Positions 9,879-20,981 of a stretch of DNA of 64,000 nucleotides are shown piece after piece; the first letter of the stretch is position 1, and each line of letters begins with the position of its first letter. Under the pieces are notes generated by a model. It was not told where the DNA came from. It ran no database searches and saw nothing but the letters and a program-made list of their open reading frames with translations. The DNA lies in the NCBI GenBank assembly GCA_016302965.1, contig JAEDMP010000001.1, positions 1 to 64,000 of the forward strand. The letters run 5' to 3'. Source of the DNA: Bacteroidaceae bacterium. GTDB lineage: Bacteria; Bacteroidota; Bacteroidia; Bacteroidales; Bacteroidaceae. The translations under genes were made by a program, and so were the position numbers.

Positions 9879-10531
9879 TTATCGCTCTGCTCAGTGCGCT
9901 GCTCCCCATGTGTGGGAGCAGCGTCTGGGCACAGGATATCTCATGGAAAGACTCCCTCGATGTGCTCAGAAAGCGCATCGATGTGGAGCCTTATTCATCT
10001 GACCTCCATCTGAAGAAGGCTGCGGTGAACCTGCAGCTCAAGCAGTGGGACTATGCCATCAGCGAATATAATCTCGTGCTCGAAAAAGACCCCCATCATC
10101 TGGCTGCCTTCTTCTACCGGGCCTACGCCCAAAAGAATCTGCGCCGCTATGACCTGGCCCGGCAGGATTATGAGGAGGTGCTCAAACGGGTGCCCGGACA
10201 TTATGAGGCCCGGCTCTGTCTGGCGCAGATCTGCCAACTGACGGGCAAGATGACCGAGGCCGTCGACCATCTGAACCGGCTGGTGGAACTGGCGCCCGAC
10301 AGTGCCGAAGCATACGTGGCAAGGGCAGGGGTGGAGCAGGAACTGAAACAGACCGATGCGGCACTCTACGACTGGGACCAGGCCATCCGCCTCTGTCCTG
10401 ACAACCTGGACTACCAACTCTCGAAACTCAGGCTGTTGCAACGCACCAAACGCAAGAGGGAGGCCGGGAAGATGATGCGCGAACTGGAAAGGAAAGGCAT
10501 CAACAGAAGGGTGTTCGAACAGGAGCGATGA
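9848..10531 (+). CDS. Secreted tetratricopeptide-repeat protein
   Basis: 227 aa. An N-terminal signal peptide (basic start, hydrophobic core about residues 10-22, cleavage near VWAQ at 28) is followed by roughly four TPR units (about 35-205), recognised by patterns such as [20 protein letters not shown] and [16 protein letters not shown]. It probably resides in the periplasm as a protein-binding scaffold; partner unknown. The ATG at 9848 lies inside leuB (31-bp overlap) and is chosen because it gives the complete signal peptide; the next Met would remove it. Co-transcription with the leu operon is likely but a role in leucine metabolism is not implied by the fold. Confidence 0.8.
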   Translation: MDRGLYQKGIIIALLSALLPMCGSSVWAQDISWKDSLDVLRKRIDVEPYSSDLHLKKAAVNLQLKQWDYAISEYNLVLEKDPHHLAAFFYRAYAQKNLRRYDLARQDYEEVLKRVPGHYEARLCLAQICQLTGKMTEAVDHLNRLVELAPDSAEAYVARAGVEQELKQTDAALYDWDQAIRLCPDNLDYQLSKLRLLQRTKRKREAGKMMRELERKGINRRVFEQER

Positions 10532-10623
10532 CAGGTGGGTGTGTCAATTTATGCCATCAAAACGCAGGGAAAGGGATTTTTTTGATGAAATAATTGCTAA
10601 ATGATGAAGTTATCAGACGAAAA

Positions 10624-10656
10624 TTTCGTTAAATACTGATATTTTTCGTAACTTTG
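10624..10656 (+). promoter_or_regulatory. Promoter of the nqr operon
   Basis: TTTC (10624-10627), 21-bp spacer, TAACTTTG (10649-10656), then nqrA ATG at 10697. The -7 is ideal and the -33 is one base off TTTG. Confidence 0.65.
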
Positions 10657-10696
10657 CAGGCATAACTATTCAATCATCATTTAGCAATTTCAATTT

Positions 10697-12049
10697 ATGG
10701 TAAATGTCATTAAGTTGAGAAAAGGTCTGGACATCAACCTCCAGGGAAAGGCTGAACAAACCAAAATCGGTTTGAAGCCCGCTGGATTGTATGCCCTCCA
10801 ACCCGACGATTTCACCGGCGTAGTGCCCAAGGTGGTGGTCAAGGAGGGAGAACAGGTGGAAGCAGGACAGGCACTTTTCGTAGACAAAAATCATCCCGAA
10901 ATTCTCTTCGTGTCTCCCGTCAGCGGAAAAGTGAAGGCCGTGGTCAGGGGAGAACGCAGAAAGGTGCTTGCCGTACAGGTGGAGGCTGCGCAGCAACAGC
11001 AGCCTGTGGATCATGGCAAGAACAGTCCCCAGAACATGAAGGCTCAGGAGGTGGTAGACCTGTTGCTCAAGGCCGGCCTCTTCGGATTCATCAACCAGCT
11101 GCCCTATGCAGTGGTGGCCAATCCGCAGGACAAGCCCAAGGCCATTGCCGTGTCGGCACTCAGGGACAAACCCCTCGCAGCCGATTTCGAATATGAACTG
11201 AAAGGGCAGGAGAACGACTGGCAGACCGGTCTGGATGCCCTGGCCAAAATCGCCCCTGTCTACCTCGGTATCGGAAAGAACCAGAGTGCCAAGGCACTGG
11301 TGGATGCCAAGAATGTGGAGGTGAACGTGTTTGACGGTCCCTGTCCCGCTGGTAACGTGGGTGTGCAGGTGAACCATCTTTGTCCCGTGAACAAAGGCGA
11401 GGTGGTGTGGACCGTGGAGCCTACTGCCGTGCTCTTCATCGGACGACTCTTCAATACGGGCAAGGTGGACTTGACCCGATGCGTGGCCTTTGTGGGCAGT
11501 GAAGTGAAGAAACCCGCCTATGTGGACATGATGGTGGGACAGGAACTGAACACCCTGCTGGCCAACAGCCTGAAGAATACGAAACATGTGAGAATCATCA
11601 ATGGCAACGTGCTCACAGGTGTACCCACTACCAAGGAGGGATTCCTCGGCGCACACAGTTCGGAGATTACCGTCATCCCCGAGGGTGACAACGTGGATGA
11701 GTTGGCAGGATGGATTATGCCCCGCCTCAACCAGTTCTCCGTCAACAGAAGTTATTTCTCTTGGCTCTTCGGAAAGAAAAAGGAATATGCGCTCGACGCA
11801 CGCGTGAAGGGCGGAGAAAGACACATGATCATGAGTGGCGAATATGACCGCGTCTTCCCCATGGACATCTATCCCGAATATCTCATCAAGGCCATCATCA
11901 CCAACGACATCGACCGCATGGAACAGTTGGGCATCTATGAAGTGGCACCCGAAGACTTCGCTCTTTCCGAGTTCGTCTGCAGCTCGAAGCTTGAACTGCA
12001 AAAGATTGTGAGAGAGGGACTTGACATGCTGAGAAAAGAGAATAGCTAA
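10697..12049 (+). CDS. nqrA: Na+-translocating NADH:quinone reductase subunit A
   Basis: 450 aa, the peripheral cytoplasmic subunit of Na+-NQR, which passes electrons from NADH to quinone and pumps Na+ out. The N-terminal segment with KGLDINLQGKAE and the biotinyl-lipoyl-like fold region (about 35-90, VVPKVVVKEGEQVEAGQALF) are typical. No membrane helices are seen. First of six genes in canonical order; it has its own promoter. Confidence 0.95.
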   Translation: MVNVIKLRKGLDINLQGKAEQTKIGLKPAGLYALQPDDFTGVVPKVVVKEGEQVEAGQALFVDKNHPEILFVSPVSGKVKAVVRGERRKVLAVQVEAAQQQQPVDHGKNSPQNMKAQEVVDLLLKAGLFGFINQLPYAVVANPQDKPKAIAVSALRDKPLAADFEYELKGQENDWQTGLDALAKIAPVYLGIGKNQSAKALVDAKNVEVNVFDGPCPAGNVGVQVNHLCPVNKGEVVWTVEPTAVLFIGRLFNTGKVDLTRCVAFVGSEVKKPAYVDMMVGQELNTLLANSLKNTKHVRIINGNVLTGVPTTKEGFLGAHSSEITVIPEGDNVDELAGWIMPRLNQFSVNRSYFSWLFGKKKEYALDARVKGGERHMIMSGEYDRVFPMDIYPEYLIKAIITNDIDRMEQLGIYEVAPEDFALSEFVCSSKLELQKIVREGLDMLRKENS

Positions 12050-12079
12050 CTTTCCATTCATCGTACAAAAATAACCATT

Positions 12080-13240
12080 ATGAGTTTCTTAAGAAATTAT
12101 CTCGATAAAATCAAACCACATTTCGAGAAGGACGGCAAATGGCACGCCTTCCGCAGTGTGTATGATGGTATGGACACATTCCTCTATGTACCCCATGCCA
12201 CCTCGCACAGCGGTGTCCATATCCACGATGCCATCGACTCCAAGCGCATCATGAGTATGGTGGTCATCGCCCTGCTGCCTGCCCTGCTCTTCGGTATGTA
12301 TAATGTGGGCTACCAGAACTACCTGGCTGCAGGCACGCTCCAGGACGCCAGTTTCTGTGAGGTGTTTGCCTACGGTCTGCTTCAGGTATTGCCCAAAATC
12401 ATCGTCAGTTACATTGTAGGTCTCGGCATCGAGTTTGCCTGGGCACAGTGGAAGGGTGAGGAAATCCAGGAGGGTTACCTCGTCTCGGGTATCATCATCC
12501 CGATGATTGTACCTGTGGGCTGTCCGCTCTGGACCATCGCCCTCGCCGTTGCCTTTGCCGTCATCTTCGGCAAGGAGATTTTCGGCGGTACGGGTATGAA
12601 CATCTTTAACGTGGCGCTGCTGGCACGTGCCTTCCTCTTCTTCTCCTATCCGACAAAGATGAGCGGCGACAGTGTCTGGGTGGCCAATGACACCATCTTC
12701 GGACTGGGCAACCAGCTGCCCGACGGATTCACTATGGCCACGCCGCTCGCCGGAGTGGGACAGGGCATCGCACCTGCCACCAGCGTTTGCGACATGGTGA
12801 CGGGACTGATTCCCGGAAGTATCGGTGAGACAAGTGTGATCGCCATCGCTATCGGTGCTGTCATCCTGCTATGGACAGGCATCGCCAGCTGGAAGACCAT
12901 GCTCAGCGTATTCGTGGGTGGCGCCCTCACAGCCCTGCTCTTCGAGTCGCTCGGCAAGACTCCCGTCGACTGGTATGCCCATCTGCTTATGGGCGGCTTC
13001 GCCTTCGGTGCCGTGTTTATGGCCACCGACCCCGTGACCAGTGCCAGAACCGAGAGCGGCAAGTATGCGTATGGCTTCCTCATCGGTGTGGTGGCCATCG
13101 TGGTGAGAGTGATGAACCCCGGCTATCCCGAGGGTATGATGCTCGCCATCCTGCTGATGAACATGTTTGCACCCCTCATCGACTACTGTGTGGTGCAACG
13201 CAACATCAGCATGAGAAGCAAGCGCGGAATGAACCAATAA
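12080..13240 (+). CDS. nqrB: Na+-translocating NADH:quinone reductase subunit B
   Basis: 386 aa integral membrane subunit with about ten hydrophobic segments starting near residue 58. The covalent FMN site of NqrB/RnfD proteins, a DxxSGAT-like motif, is seen as DGFTMAT (215-221), placing the flavin-bearing Thr at 221; the motif is slightly divergent (T-M-A-T instead of S-G-A-T). It needs an ApbE flavin transferase, which is not in the window. Together with NqrD and NqrE it forms part of the Na+ channel. It starts 30 bp after nqrA. Confidence 0.95.
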   Translation: MSFLRNYLDKIKPHFEKDGKWHAFRSVYDGMDTFLYVPHATSHSGVHIHDAIDSKRIMSMVVIALLPALLFGMYNVGYQNYLAAGTLQDASFCEVFAYGLLQVLPKIIVSYIVGLGIEFAWAQWKGEEIQEGYLVSGIIIPMIVPVGCPLWTIALAVAFAVIFGKEIFGGTGMNIFNVALLARAFLFFSYPTKMSGDSVWVANDTIFGLGNQLPDGFTMATPLAGVGQGIAPATSVCDMVTGLIPGSIGETSVIAIAIGAVILLWTGIASWKTMLSVFVGGALTALLFESLGKTPVDWYAHLLMGGFAFGAVFMATDPVTSARTESGKYAYGFLIGVVAIVVRVMNPGYPEGMMLAILLMNMFAPLIDYCVVQRNISMRSKRGMNQ

Positions 13241-13261
13241 CCCGTCAAGACTTTAAGAACA

Positions 13262-13987
13262 ATGAAAAAATTCAATACAAACTCCAACAGCTATATCATC
13301 GCCTACAGTGCGGTGCTGGTGGTGGTGGTGGCCTTCCTGCTGGCTTTTATCTACCAGTCACTGAAGGATATGCAGGATGCCAACGTGGCGCTTGACAAGA
13401 AGAAGCAGATATTGGCTGCCCTGAACATCAGGGACCTCTCCAACGACGACGCAGCCACTGCATATAAAGAGGTGGTGACCGCCGACCGGATTGTGGATGC
13501 CGACGGAAAGACCCTCGACGAGGGAGCGCAGGGAGGCGAGAACGCCGCCTTCAAGCTCAACAGCAGCGATGCCAAGGAAGGCAAACTCGCCCTCTATGTG
13601 TGCCAGGTGAAAGGCGAAACCAAGTATGTGGTGCCCGTCTATGGTATGGGACTCTGGGGTAACATCTGGGGATATGTGGCCATCAACGACGACATGAACA
13701 CCATCTATGGTGCCTACTTCGACCACGCCAGTGAGACCGCCGGACTCGGTGCCGAAATCAAGGACAGCCGCGACTGGCAGAACCAGTTCCAGGGCAAGCG
13801 CATTTTTGCCCAAGGCAGCAACAGCCAGGTGGCCCTCTCGGTGCTGAAGAAGAGCGACATCAAGGATCCCACCACCCAGTGTGACGGTGTGACCGGTGCC
13901 ACGCTCACCTCGAACGGTGTGAGCGAGATGCTCCAGAGCAGTCTGGGCAGATACATGAACATCTTCAAACAGAACGCTAAAGAATAA
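13262..13987 (+). CDS. nqrC: Na+-translocating NADH:quinone reductase subunit C
   Basis: 241 aa. One N-terminal membrane anchor (about 12-31), then a periplasmic FMN-binding domain. The flavinylation motif DGVTGAT is at residues 208-214 with T214 as the attachment site, in full agreement with the DxxS/TGAT consensus of ApbE substrates. Lies 21 bp after nqrB. Confidence 0.95.
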   Translation: MKKFNTNSNSYIIAYSAVLVVVVAFLLAFIYQSLKDMQDANVALDKKKQILAALNIRDLSNDDAATAYKEVVTADRIVDADGKTLDEGAQGGENAAFKLNSSDAKEGKLALYVCQVKGETKYVVPVYGMGLWGNIWGYVAINDDMNTIYGAYFDHASETAGLGAEIKDSRDWQNQFQGKRIFAQGSNSQVALSVLKKSDIKDPTTQCDGVTGATLTSNGVSEMLQSSLGRYMNIFKQNAKE

Positions 13988-14008
13988 CTCACTAATCATT
14001 AGAGAACT

Positions 14009-14632
14009 ATGAGTAAACTGTTTTCAAAGGAGAACAAGGAGGTATTTGCCAATCCTCTCAATCTCAACCATCCCATCCTGGTGCAGGTGCTCGGTATCTG
14101 CTCGGCACTGGCTGTGACCTCGCAGCTCAAGCCCGCCATCGTCATGGGACTCGCTGTGACCGTCATCACGGCTTTTGCCAATGTCATCATCTCTCTGATC
14201 AGAAATACCATTCCCACCCGCATCCGCATCGTGGTGCAGCTCGTGGTGGTGGCCGCTCTGGTAACGATTGTCAGCCAGGTGCTCAAAGCCTTTGCATACG
14301 ATGTGAGCGTGCAGCTCTCGGTGTATGTGGGTCTGATTATCACCAACTGTATCCTCATGGGCCGTCTGGAGGCTTTTGCCATGATCAACAAGCCCTGGCC
14401 CAGTTTCCTCGACGGTGTGTCGAACGGTATCGGCTATGCCATGATCCTCGTGATTGTGGGTGGCGTGAGAGAACTGTTCGGACGTGGTAGCCTCATGGGA
14501 TTCCAACTGATTCCGCAGGCTGTGTATGACGCCGGCTACATCAACAACGGTATGATGACCATGCCCGCCATGGCACTCATCCTGCTGGGTTGTGTCATCT
14601 GGGTACACCGCGCTTATTTTACCAAAGATTAA
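14009..14632 (+). CDS. nqrD: Na+-translocating NADH:quinone reductase subunit D
   Basis: 207 aa membrane subunit with six predicted helices. The two conserved Cys that help bind the membrane iron centre shared with NqrE are present: C31 (LGICSALAV) and C114 (ITNCILMGR). Homologous to NqrE and to RnfE. Separated from nqrC by 21 bp. Confidence 0.95.
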   Translation: MSKLFSKENKEVFANPLNLNHPILVQVLGICSALAVTSQLKPAIVMGLAVTVITAFANVIISLIRNTIPTRIRIVVQLVVVAALVTIVSQVLKAFAYDVSVQLSVYVGLIITNCILMGRLEAFAMINKPWPSFLDGVSNGIGYAMILVIVGGVRELFGRGSLMGFQLIPQAVYDAGYINNGMMTMPAMALILLGCVIWVHRAYFTKD

Positions 14633-14660
14633 TTCATTTCACTGAAAAGATTGAACCACT

Positions 14661-15287
14661 ATGGAACAACTTGCAAGCTTATTCTTCAGGTCCATCTTTG
14701 TGGACAACATGATATTCGCATTCTTCCTGGGTATGTGCTCCTTCCTGGCCGTATCCAAGAATGTGAAGACCTCATTGGGACTCGGACTGGCAGTGACCTT
14801 CGTGCTCTGTGTGACGGTGCCCGTTGACTATCTGCTGCAGACAAAGGTGCTCGGCCCCGACTGTCTCGTCGATGGGGTAGACCTCTCGTATCTGAGCTTT
14901 ATCCTCTTCATTGCCGTCATCGCCGGTATTGTGCAGCTCGTGGAGATGATTGTGGAGCGTTTCTCCCCTTCGCTCTATGCCGCACTCGGTATCTTCCTGC
15001 CTCTGATAGCCGTGAACTGTGCCATCATGGGTGCCTCGCTCTTCATGCAGCAGCGCATCAACCTGGATCCTGCCAACTCACAGTATATCGGTTCGGTGGT
15101 CGACGCACTCGTCTTTGCCCTTGGCAGTGGTATCGGTTGGACGCTCGCTATCGTGGCCATGGGTGCCATCCGCGAGAAGATGCAGTACAGCGACGTGCCC
15201 AAACCGCTGCAGGGACTCGGCATCACCTTCATCACCGTGGGACTGATGGCGATGGCCATGATGTGTTTCTCAGGACTTAATATTTAA
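14661..15287 (+). CDS. nqrE: Na+-translocating NADH:quinone reductase subunit E
   Basis: 208 aa membrane subunit, pseudo-symmetric partner of NqrD. C26 ([12 protein letters not shown]) and C120 ([12 protein letters not shown]) are the conserved cysteines for the intramembrane iron site. Six hydrophobic helices. Lies 28 bp after nqrD and 12 bp before nqrF. Confidence 0.95.
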   Translation: MEQLASLFFRSIFVDNMIFAFFLGMCSFLAVSKNVKTSLGLGLAVTFVLCVTVPVDYLLQTKVLGPDCLVDGVDLSYLSFILFIAVIAGIVQLVEMIVERFSPSLYAALGIFLPLIAVNCAIMGASLFMQQRINLDPANSQYIGSVVDALVFALGSGIGWTLAIVAMGAIREKMQYSDVPKPLQGLGITFITVGLMAMAMMCFSGLNI

Positions 15288-15299
15288 AGAAAAGAGGCT

Positions 15300-16565
15300 A
15301 TGTATACATTCATATTGACAAGCATTGGAGTGTTTCTCGCCACAATACTCCTCTTGGTAATCATTCTGTTGGTGGCGAAGAAATACCTCTCGCCATCAGG
15401 TAACGTGAGCATCGTGGTGAACGACAGCACCACCCTCTCGGTACCCCAAGGCGGAAACCTCATGGCTACCCTCAACGAGAACGGCATCTATCTGCCCTCG
15501 GCCTGCGGTGGCAAGGCTTCGTGCGGACAGTGCAAGGTGCAGGTGCTTGAAGGCGGTGGCGAGATTCTCGACTCGGAGAAACCCCACTTCAGCCGCAAGG
15601 AAATCAAGGACCACTGGAGACTGGGATGCCAGTGCAAGGTGAAGGGTGACCTGAAAATCAAGGTGCCTGAGAGTGTGCTCGGCGTGAAGGAGTACGAGTG
15701 TACGGTTATCTCCAACAAGAACGTTGCCACGTTCATCAAGGAGTTCAAGGTGCAGCTGCCCAAGGGTGCCCACATGGATTTCCTCCCCGGTTCGTATGCA
15801 CAGATCAAGATTCCTGCCTTCTCCATCGACTATGACAAGGATATCGACAAGAGCCTGATTGGCGACGAGTATCTGCCCGCATGGCAGAAGTTCGGACTGT
15901 TCCCCCTGAAGTGTGTGAACACCGAACCTACCATCCGTGCTTACTCCATGGCCAACTATCCCGCCGAGGGTGACGTGTTCATGCTCACCGTGCGTATCGC
16001 CACACCTCCCTTCAAAGCTGACAGAAGCGGATTCATGGACGTGAACCCGGGTATCGCTTCTTCCTATATCTTCACGCTGAAGCCCGGCGACAAGGTGACG
16101 ATGAGCGGTCCTTACGGCGACTTCCATCCCCATTTCGACACGAAGAAAGAGATGATTTGGGTGGGCGGCGGTGCCGGTATGGCTCCTCTGCGCGCACAGA
16201 TTATGCACATGACCAAGACGCTCCACACCACCGACAGAGAGATGCACTACTTCTACGGGGCACGCGCCCTGAACGAGGTGTTCTATCTCGACGATTTCCT
16301 CGGACTGGAGAAGGAATATCCCAACTTCCACTTCCATCTGGCTCTCGACCGTCCGGATCCTGCAGCCGATGCTGCGGGAGTGAAGTATACGGCAGGATTC
16401 GTGCATCAGGTGATGTACAACACCTATCTGAAAGACCACGAGGCTCCCGAAGATATCGAATACTACATGTGTGGTCCCGGCCCCATGTCAAAGGCTGTTG
16501 TAGGCATGCTCGACTCGCTCGGCGTAGAGCCCGCATCCATCATGTATGACAACTTCGGAGGATAA
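15300..16565 (+). CDS. nqrF: Na+-translocating NADH:quinone reductase subunit F
   Basis: 421 aa electron-input subunit that oxidises NADH. One N-terminal membrane helix (about 4-26), a plant-type ferredoxin domain with the [2Fe-2S] ligands C69, C75, C78 and C110, then an FAD/NADH reductase module with the flavin motif RAYSMANY (213-220), the nucleotide loop GGGAGMAPLR (about 289-298) and the C-terminal YMCGPGPM and MYDNFGG ends seen in NqrF. The operon is closed by a strong terminator 12 bp later. Confidence 0.96.
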   Translation: MYTFILTSIGVFLATILLLVIILLVAKKYLSPSGNVSIVVNDSTTLSVPQGGNLMATLNENGIYLPSACGGKASCGQCKVQVLEGGGEILDSEKPHFSRKEIKDHWRLGCQCKVKGDLKIKVPESVLGVKEYECTVISNKNVATFIKEFKVQLPKGAHMDFLPGSYAQIKIPAFSIDYDKDIDKSLIGDEYLPAWQKFGLFPLKCVNTEPTIRAYSMANYPAEGDVFMLTVRIATPPFKADRSGFMDVNPGIASSYIFTLKPGDKVTMSGPYGDFHPHFDTKKEMIWVGGGAGMAPLRAQIMHMTKTLHTTDREMHYFYGARALNEVFYLDDFLGLEKEYPNFHFHLALDRPDPAADAAGVKYTAGFVHQVMYNTYLKDHEAPEDIEYYMCGPGPMSKAVVGMLDSLGVEPASIMYDNFGG

Positions 16566-16577
16566 GTTCCGACTCCC

Positions 16578-16633
16578 AAAAACCACTTTGTCAGCGTTTG
16601 AAACTATTCAATATGTCTGATAAAGTGGTTTTT
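16578..16633 (+). terminator. Terminator of the nqr operon
   Basis: A 17-bp stem, arms 16578-16594 and 16617-16633, with a single G-U pair and a 22-nt loop; the 3' arm ends in five T and more T-rich sequence follows. Because the 5' arm begins with five A it could work in both directions. Confidence 0.85.
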
Positions 16634-16665
16634 CTTACTTTTGAAACATTCTTTTTTCTTTTTTC

Positions 16666-16698
16666 TTCGCGTTATCTGAAAAAAGTTTTCTATCTTTG
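16666..16698 (+). promoter_or_regulatory. Promoter of the nhaD-type antiporter gene
   Basis: TTCG (16666-16669), 21-bp spacer, TATCTTTG (16691-16698) followed by C. The TTG inside this -7 element is the first codon of the longest open frame, which shows that the longer reading (from 16696) is an artefact. Confidence 0.65.
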
Positions 16699-16737
16699 CA
16701 TCTGAAACGAGAATGTTTTACTAATAGTACTTCTGTC

Positions 16738-18147
16738 ATGATGACTCTATTCATCGCTATCATGTTGCTGTTGGCGTATGCATTTATTGCCACTGCCCAT
16801 CTGACGTATGTGAACAAGGCTGCCATTGCCATGTTCTCCTGTACGCTGGGGTGGGTCATCTATATCTGTTTCGGTACGGATTTCGTGACCAGCCAGCACC
16901 CGCATGATTACCGCGAATTTCTCTCGGCCGTGCAGCCGACAAGCGTCACCGTGAAGTACTTCATCTATGACAACGTCTTTCTGAAATATGTGGGCAAGGC
17001 AGCATCAGTGGTGCTCTTCCTGCTTGCCACGATGCAGATTATCGAGATTCTGAACAACAACGGCTGTTTTGACTTCGTCTCGGAATGGATCCGGACGCGC
17101 AACAGCAAGCGAATACTCTGGTCTATCACCTTGGTTACCTTCCTGATTTCGGCCAACCTCGACAACCTCACCACAACGGCGATGATGCTGATGGTGATGC
17201 ACAGGATTGTGCAGAACAGAAGACAAAGGATGCTCGTTGGTACGGCTATCGTGATTGCCGCTAATGCCGGAGGCTGCTTTACCGTTATCGGTGACCCCGT
17301 GACGGTGGCACTATGGGGGGATGGAGCGGTGACGGCCACCCATTTCTCTGCCTATCTCGTCGGGCCGGCTCTCGTGGCGTGGGTGGTGACCACAGCCCTT
17401 ATTGGACGCAGTTTGCCCGACAGGCTGGATGTGGAATGGCATTCGGCACCCTATCGTGGTGATGACACCAACCTCAACCGCTGGCAGCGCATCGTGATGC
17501 TCATCGTGGGTATTGGAGGACTGTGGTTCATCCCCACCTTCCACAATATCACCAAACTGAGCCCTTTCCTTGGTGCCCTCTGTGTGCTCTCCATCCTGTG
17601 GGTGGTCAATGAGGTCTTCAACCGTAAACTGATGGCGGCTGACCAGATGTTCCAGTCGAGAGTGCCGCGCTCACTGCAGTATGAAACCATCCAGCAGATA
17701 CTGTATGTGATGGGTATCATGCTCACCGTGGGCGTCGTGAAAGAGACGGGACTGTTCGGGGAGGTGTCAGAATGGATGGACTATAATATCCATAATGTAT
17801 GGGTATACGGACTGGTCTCTGGAATAGCCAGCGGACTCGTCGACTCGTTTACCATTGCCATGACCAATATCTCGATGTATTCGGTGGTGGAGGGAAACAT
17901 CAACAGATGGGCCGACAGTGCCTACATGGCACAGTTCATGCAGAATGGAGCCTATTGGAAAATCATCGTCTTCAGTACCTCCATCGGCGGTTGCCTCTTC
18001 GGCTATGCCAATGTGAGTGGTCTGGCATTGATGAAAATGGAAAGAATGAGGGTGGGGTGGTATTTCAGAAATTGCACGCCCAAGGTGATGGCAGGATGGT
18101 TGCTCGGACTGGCCGTGCTCTTTGCGGAATGCTTCTTCCTCTCATGA
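16738..18147 (+). CDS. nhaD: NhaD-type Na+/H+ antiporter (ion transporter superfamily)
   Basis: 469 aa, about eleven to twelve membrane helices. The blocks FLISANLDNLTTTAMMLMVM (about 130-149) and ANAGGCFTVIGDPVTVALW (about 168-186) are the characteristic inverted-repeat motifs of the ArsB/NhaD branch, and SGLVDSFTIAMTN near 380 is the second-half counterpart. NhaD proteins exchange Na+ (or Li+) for H+ at the inner membrane. The longest frame begins at a TTG inside the promoter; the tandem ATGs at 16738 and 16741 are the realistic starts. It lies directly after the Na+-pumping nqr operon, suggesting interconversion of Na+ and H+ gradients. An anion/citrate carrier of the same superfamily is the alternative. 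Confidence 0.85.
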   Translation: MMTLFIAIMLLLAYAFIATAHLTYVNKAAIAMFSCTLGWVIYICFGTDFVTSQHPHDYREFLSAVQPTSVTVKYFIYDNVFLKYVGKAASVVLFLLATMQIIEILNNNGCFDFVSEWIRTRNSKRILWSITLVTFLISANLDNLTTTAMMLMVMHRIVQNRRQRMLVGTAIVIAANAGGCFTVIGDPVTVALWGDGAVTATHFSAYLVGPALVAWVVTTALIGRSLPDRLDVEWHSAPYRGDDTNLNRWQRIVMLIVGIGGLWFIPTFHNITKLSPFLGALCVLSILWVVNEVFNRKLMAADQMFQSRVPRSLQYETIQQILYVMGIMLTVGVVKETGLFGEVSEWMDYNIHNVWVYGLVSGIASGLVDSFTIAMTNISMYSVVEGNINRWADSAYMAQFMQNGAYWKIIVFSTSIGGCLFGYANVSGLALMKMERMRVGWYFRNCTPKVMAGWLLGLAVLFAECFFLS

Positions 18148-18288
18148 AAACTCCTGGCACACCATACTCAGAAACCATGAAACCTATTTCATATAGTCAC
18201 CTGTACCCCCCGCATTTCCAGCGGACAGATAACTGAACCAATTATTCAATAACAATAAAATAGTATCAACTCATTACAAATAAACGAT

Positions 18289-19266
18289 ATGGCAAAGATC
18301 AAGACTATCGGAGTGCTCACCTCTGGCGGTGATGCTCCCGGAATGAATGCTGCTATCCGTGCTGTCACCCGTGCCGGTATTTGCAACGGATTCAATATCA
18401 AGGGAATCTATCGTGGCTATGACGGTTTGATTAATGGAGAGGTCAAGTCATTCACCACCGAGAATGTGAGTGGTATCATCATGCAGGGGGGTACCATCTT
18501 GAAGACCGCCCGCAGCATGGAGTTCATGACACCTGAAGGCAAGGCCAAGGCGTATGAGACCATGCAGCGCGAAGAGATTGATGCACTGGTGGTTATCGGA
18601 GGTAACGGCTCGCTGACCGGTGCAAGGGATTTTGCAGCCGAATATGATATCTGCTGCGTCGGATTGCCGGGAACCATCGATAACGACCTTTACGGCACAG
18701 ATTCGACCATCGGCTATGATACGACCATGAACACCATTGTGGACTGTGTTGACCGTATCCGGGACACAGCGCAGAGCCATGAACGCATCTTCTTCATCGA
18801 GGTGATGGGACGTGACGCCGGCTTCCTGGCGCAGAACAGTGCCATCGCCAGTGGTGCCGAGGCAGCCATTATACCGGAAGACTCTACGGATGTGGACCAG
18901 TTGGCACGCTTCATGGAGCGGGGCATCCGCAAATCCAAGAAAAGCTGTATCGTCATCGTCAGCGAGAGTCCGAAATGCGGTGCCCTTTATTATGCCGATC
19001 GTGTGAAGAAGGAATTCCCCAATTTCGACGTGCGTGTTTCTATCCTTGGACATCTGCAGCGTGGCGGACGCCCCACGGCTCATGACCGTATTCTTGCCAG
19101 CCGAACAGGTGTGGGAGCGATTGAGGCGATTATGCAGGGACAGCGCAATGTGATGGTCGGCGTGAGAAACAACGAGATTGTCTACGTGCCATTCAGTGAT
19201 GCCATCCGCACGGACAAACCGCTTGATATGAAACTTATCAAGGTGCTGGATGAGCTGAGCATCTAA
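18289..19266 (+). CDS. pfkA: ATP-dependent 6-phosphofructokinase
   Basis: 325 aa glycolytic enzyme phosphorylating fructose 6-phosphate. Seen: nucleotide loop [17 protein letters not shown] (8-24), [10 protein letters not shown] near 99-108, the catalytic PGTIDNDL with the base Asp at about 128, and [11 protein letters not shown] near 180. The Gly after GGN (GGNGS rather than GGDDS) is the ATP-type rather than the pyrophosphate-type signature. E. coli PfkA has GGDGS; the Asn here is a modest deviation. No promoter element of the TAnnTTTG type is evident in the 141-bp gap upstream. Confidence 0.95.
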   Translation: MAKIKTIGVLTSGGDAPGMNAAIRAVTRAGICNGFNIKGIYRGYDGLINGEVKSFTTENVSGIIMQGGTILKTARSMEFMTPEGKAKAYETMQREEIDALVVIGGNGSLTGARDFAAEYDICCVGLPGTIDNDLYGTDSTIGYDTTMNTIVDCVDRIRDTAQSHERIFFIEVMGRDAGFLAQNSAIASGAEAAIIPEDSTDVDQLARFMERGIRKSKKSCIVIVSESPKCGALYYADRVKKEFPNFDVRVSILGHLQRGGRPTAHDRILASRTGVGAIEAIMQGQRNVMVGVRNNEIVYVPFSDAIRTDKPLDMKLIKVLDELSI

Positions 19267-19392
19267 ATGGACTAAGTGAACAAAACCACAAAAAACGACA
19301 AAAATCCCCATAGAATTGGGATGAACAATAGAAAAAGAACCATTTCTGTAGAAAAAACAGCAAGGAATCCTTTTTTATTCAAAGGAAATGCG

Positions 19393-19400
19393 TATCTTTG
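19393..19400 (+). promoter_or_regulatory. -7 element of the ATP synthase operon promoter
   Basis: TATCTTTG, 36 bp before the atpD ATG. A T-rich stretch (19371-19376) lies upstream but the -33 spacing is only about 18 bp. The remainder of the 170-bp gap after pfkA holds no clear feature. Confidence 0.6.
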
Positions 19401-19403
19401 TAG

Positions 19404-20963
<1,560 letters not shown>

Positions 20964-20981
20964 CGTTTAATATTGACAGGT

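Noticed and set aside
10670..12061. 463-aa minus-strand frame across nqrA
   Set aside because: Antisense shadow of nqrA; no domain and its start lies in the following gene's intergenic sequence.
18148..18288. Search for a tRNA or riboswitch upstream of pfkA
   Set aside because: No cloverleaf, T-loop sequence or conserved aptamer pattern could be seen in this 141-bp gap or in the other gaps of the window.
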